DNA from: Cytospora piceicola
Lineage: Eukaryota > Ascomycota > Sordariomycetes > Diaporthales > Cytosporaceae
Assembly: GCA_023375675.1 (NCBI GenBank)
Contig: JALQBC010000073.1
Coordinates: 1 to 64,000, forward strand
Length of the DNA: 64,000 nt
Direction of reading: 5' to 3'
The notes under the pieces are model-generated. The model ran no database searches and was not told the origin of the DNA. It saw nothing but the letters and a program-made list of their open reading frames with translations. Every line of letters starts with the position of its first letter. The first letter of the stretch is position 1. The position numbers and the translations under genes are program-made. Positions 61,619 to 64,000 of this stretch are shown in pieces.

Positions 61619-62265
61619 CGTGAGTTTCATCGCGCCTTTGGCGGCTCGTTGACCCTGAATGGTATCATACTAGGTCCAGAGAGTTGATTATATGTAGTTC
61701 AGAAGGGGATCCATCTTCCTCACCATGCACCAAGCGGAATAGCCTCCGCGGAAAGGTGGTCATTGTACGGATGGTCTTCCAAATTCCAAAATAGTCAAGA
61801 AAATAAGAAATGAGGACGGCTACTCTAAGAATCCACCTAATGAGAACTGAGGTGCTGGCCACGTGCCCTGCCGTACATATATGGTAGTCGTATTTCTGCT
61901 GTTGCTCTTGCTCCCATTTCATTGCTTACACTCGTACATGCTAATTACTTTAAACCCCAACATTCAAGTTCGATTATGTTCAAGTCAGTACTGATAGAGA
62001 GGTAGGTATGTGAGGAGAGGGTCAACGCGCAAGATTTGGAATAGAACTTGGATTAATCCACAATGAGGAGCAAAAACAACCCTCTTCTTAATGAAGGCTA
62101 TAGGTACCCTAGGGTAAATGATTGTCGGCCCGGTATGGCAAGAATCGTGTGATTTCAAAGCTACTCTGGTAACTTGGTATCTCCAAATCGATAGAATTGG
62201 TTCACGATATGCAACAGGCTTGTTAAAAACAAAAACGTTCCTTTGCGATGTAGCTAGTCCATTGT
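61619..62265. other. Intergenic region between convergent EthD and questin-oxidase-like genes
   Basis: The 3' flanks of both genes. An 85-codon minus-strand frame (61922-61665) has one hydrophobic segment but no other support. A CCTAGGGTA motif lies near 62108. Nothing else is seen. Confidence 0.55.
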
Positions 62266-63627
62266 TCAGGCGTGGTAGCCGTGAACCAAGTACTCGGGGA
62301 TCTTTTCCCACATAGGATCAAACCCGGCACCCCAAACCCACTTCTTCTGGCCATCTATATGCTGTATTGTGATGTCATAACACAGCTGCGCAATCTTCAA
62401 CCAAAGGTCTCCCTTGACGGGGAAATCGGCAGCTTCACCAGACTCTTCGAACGGCTTGGACACCTCCTCACCGTTGCGGATGGCGCGGACAAACTTCGCG
62501 ACGTGCCCATCGTCGTGGTGCTTGTTCAGGGCCTTGTAAAGCTGCGCCCAGCTCATCCCCTTGCTCAGCGTGGGCTCGTAGCCGTTGGCGAACTCGTCCC
62601 GGAGCTCGGGCGCGGCGCTGGCGGCGTACCACACGAGGTCAAGGCGGGCCTTCCACTCCACAAGCCGGGCCTTGTTCGCGAGACTTAGCCAGTCCTGCTG
62701 GTTCATCACGGTCAGGAAGAGCGAGCTGGTGACGTTGTGCATGAGGAAGAAGTCGATCTTGCGCTGTCGGCCTGGCTTGTGCGCGGCGGCACATGTCCAC
62801 GCCGCGCAGCTGATTATCTCGGCCGTCGCGCGCTCCACGTCGTGGAGATCGTCGGCCCGTACCTGGAACTGGGCCGCGACGGCAACCATCTCATCTAGCG
62901 CCCGGCCCAGCACGCCGTCGCGCACCTTCCAGGGCCCGTCAGGGATACGCGGTGCCGTACGGATCTTGTCGTTGGCGCGCACCTCATTGTAGAGCTCGAT
63001 CAGAGGTCGACGGGCCACGGAGCCGGATTGGGCTAGCTTCTCCGCCCTGTCGAAGAAGATATCGATGTACATGGGGTCATGGCTGGCCGTCTGTGCCAGG
63101 CCCTCGGCAACGAGCCCCGGGAGGTTGAATTCAACGCCGAATCCCAGGTGGATGAGGGGGTGGTACAGCCCCTCATACAGGTGTGCCAGCATGAAGTCGG
63201 CAAGGGGAGTTCGTCTGAAGCAATAGTCCTGAACGACGTTCTGCCAACCTCGAGCCCCGATCTCTCTCTCGAAAAAGAACAGGTAGTTGGGGTACTCCTC
63301 GAGTACTCCCATCTTGGCGCGGAACGTCTCCTTGTCGCTGAGCTGCTCAACAACCTCAAGGTCAAGTGGAGGCATGGGCTTCTGGATAGCCTCGCCATCA
63401 TCATAGGCCCGTCTCAGGTCGTGAGGGGCGCCACCCATCGCGAGGGTGCTCAGGATGGCATGGGGGATATGGTTGCGACCAGCAACATTACGGAAGTACA
63501 TGTGCCATTTTTTATGATTCTTGGCCAGGAGATCATTGGCTACATCATTGCAGCCAGAAGGATTTCGCTCCAGACGGGCGAGGCCCATGTTTTCGGAGGG
63601 TAAGCGAAAGGCTGTGTCGGCTGCCAT
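62266..63627 (-). CDS. Questin oxidase-like Baeyer-Villiger-type enzyme (DUF4243)
   Basis: A single clean exon of 453 residues, starting [10 protein letters not shown] and ending at 62266. Family-like segments include [46 protein letters not shown] and [18 protein letters not shown], with the histidine-rich pattern characteristic of this group (GedK, AflY/HypX, MdpL relatives). These proteins oxidatively cleave an anthraquinone ring, for example questin to desmethylsulochrin, or act at the ring-opening step of xanthone formation. The presence of this gene points the cluster toward a benzophenone, xanthone or grisandiene product rather than plain emodin. It looks intact. Confidence 0.88.
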   Translation of the reverse strand: MAADTAFRLPSENMGLARLERNPSGCNDVANDLLAKNHKKWHMYFRNVAGRNHIPHAILSTLAMGGAPHDLRRAYDDGEAIQKPMPPLDLEVVEQLSDKETFRAKMGVLEEYPNYLFFFEREIGARGWQNVVQDYCFRRTPLADFMLAHLYEGLYHPLIHLGFGVEFNLPGLVAEGLAQTASHDPMYIDIFFDRAEKLAQSGSVARRPLIELYNEVRANDKIRTAPRIPDGPWKVRDGVLGRALDEMVAVAAQFQVRADDLHDVERATAEIISCAAWTCAAAHKPGRQRKIDFFLMHNVTSSLFLTVMNQQDWLSLANKARLVEWKARLDLVWYAASAAPELRDEFANGYEPTLSKGMSWAQLYKALNKHHDDGHVAKFVRAIRNGEEVSKPFEESGEAADFPVKGDLWLKIAQLCYDITIQHIDGQKKWVWGAGFDPMWEKIPEYLVHGYHA

Positions 63628-64000
63628 TGTGTCGAATCTGACAGAAGGAGGGTGGCAGTGTAGTGACTCTTGGATTTAGGAAAGACGAGCCTTTTCAGTG
63701 GTTACAATTTAGGTTTCTAAAGTTACTGAGTATATATGCTATCTCTGGTGCCGGCATTCTACTGTCTCTTTGTGGCCGCGTGTATGGACTTCTCTCGTAT
63801 TGGTGGTCACCCTGGGCATACACCTGTACGGCCTTTTCGGCGCCCAATCTCGGGGGCCGGGGCCGTGAGGTGTCAGCAGATCCATCTGATCGTCATACGA
63901 TATAAGTTTGGGTTACTACGCAAATATACCGATGAGCATAGGAAGCCGAGCAAATATTCCGATACTGATTTGATTCCATGATTGGTTGTTACCACAAAAT
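63628..64000. other. Upstream flank of the questin-oxidase-like gene, to the window edge
   Basis: Holds the promoter of the preceding minus-strand gene. Two overlapping open frames (63663-63981) lack features. The cluster may continue beyond the window. Confidence 0.5.

Overview
The window looks like accessory DNA from a filamentous ascomycete (Pezizomycotina). Genes carry short 50-100 bp introns with GT...AG ends and CTRAY-like branch sites. Mobile DNA is converted to AT-rich, stop-riddled sequence by C-to-T and G-to-A transitions, the signature of repeat-induced point mutation (RIP). The gene content (delta-8 sphingolipid desaturase with fused cytochrome b5, secreted pectinesterase-like protein, polyketide cluster) is typical of plant-associated or saprotrophic moulds. 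The species cannot be named from sequence alone.

Layout. 1-8942 is repeat DNA: a (TAAG)n array, a hairpin, then a complete RIP-degraded LTR retrotransposon (1117-8942) with two 241-bp LTRs and a GTTAA target duplication. 10385-15773 is a RIP-degraded Mutator-like transposon with about 105-bp inverted termini, an 8-bp target duplication and a transposase relic. Ordinary genes follow: a delta-8 sphingolipid desaturase (16993-19003), a superfamily-1 helicase fused to a RecB/Cas4-type nuclease (19723-22152), a gene-poor stretch, a giant secreted protein with five tandem pectinesterase-like domains (28755-36332), and two unrecognised multi-exon genes (37860-40118 and 42968-45080). Fragments of a second P450 and of a polyketide synthase KS domain lie between these two.

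47498-63627 is a secondary-metabolite cluster of the anthraquinone/emodin type: P450, MFS transporter, non-reducing PKS, metallo-beta-lactamase-type thioesterase, DUF1772 anthrone oxygenase, EthD-domain decarboxylase and questin-oxidase-like enzyme. Family knowledge suggests the PKS and thioesterase would release a polyketide anthrone precursor, the EthD and DUF1772 proteins would decarboxylate and oxidise it to an anthraquinone, and the questin-oxidase homologue would open the ring to a benzophenone.

The cluster looks broken. The PKS stops inside its AT domain and lacks product-template and ACP domains. The MFS gene has an in-frame stop and a foldback-element insertion. The P450 N-terminus and the EthD gene show probable frame problems. 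A 1-kb TIR element separates the thioesterase from the anthrone oxygenase. The thioesterase, anthrone oxygenase and questin-oxidase frames remain clean, so decay seems to have started at the PKS/transporter end, or the intact enzymes serve another PKS elsewhere.
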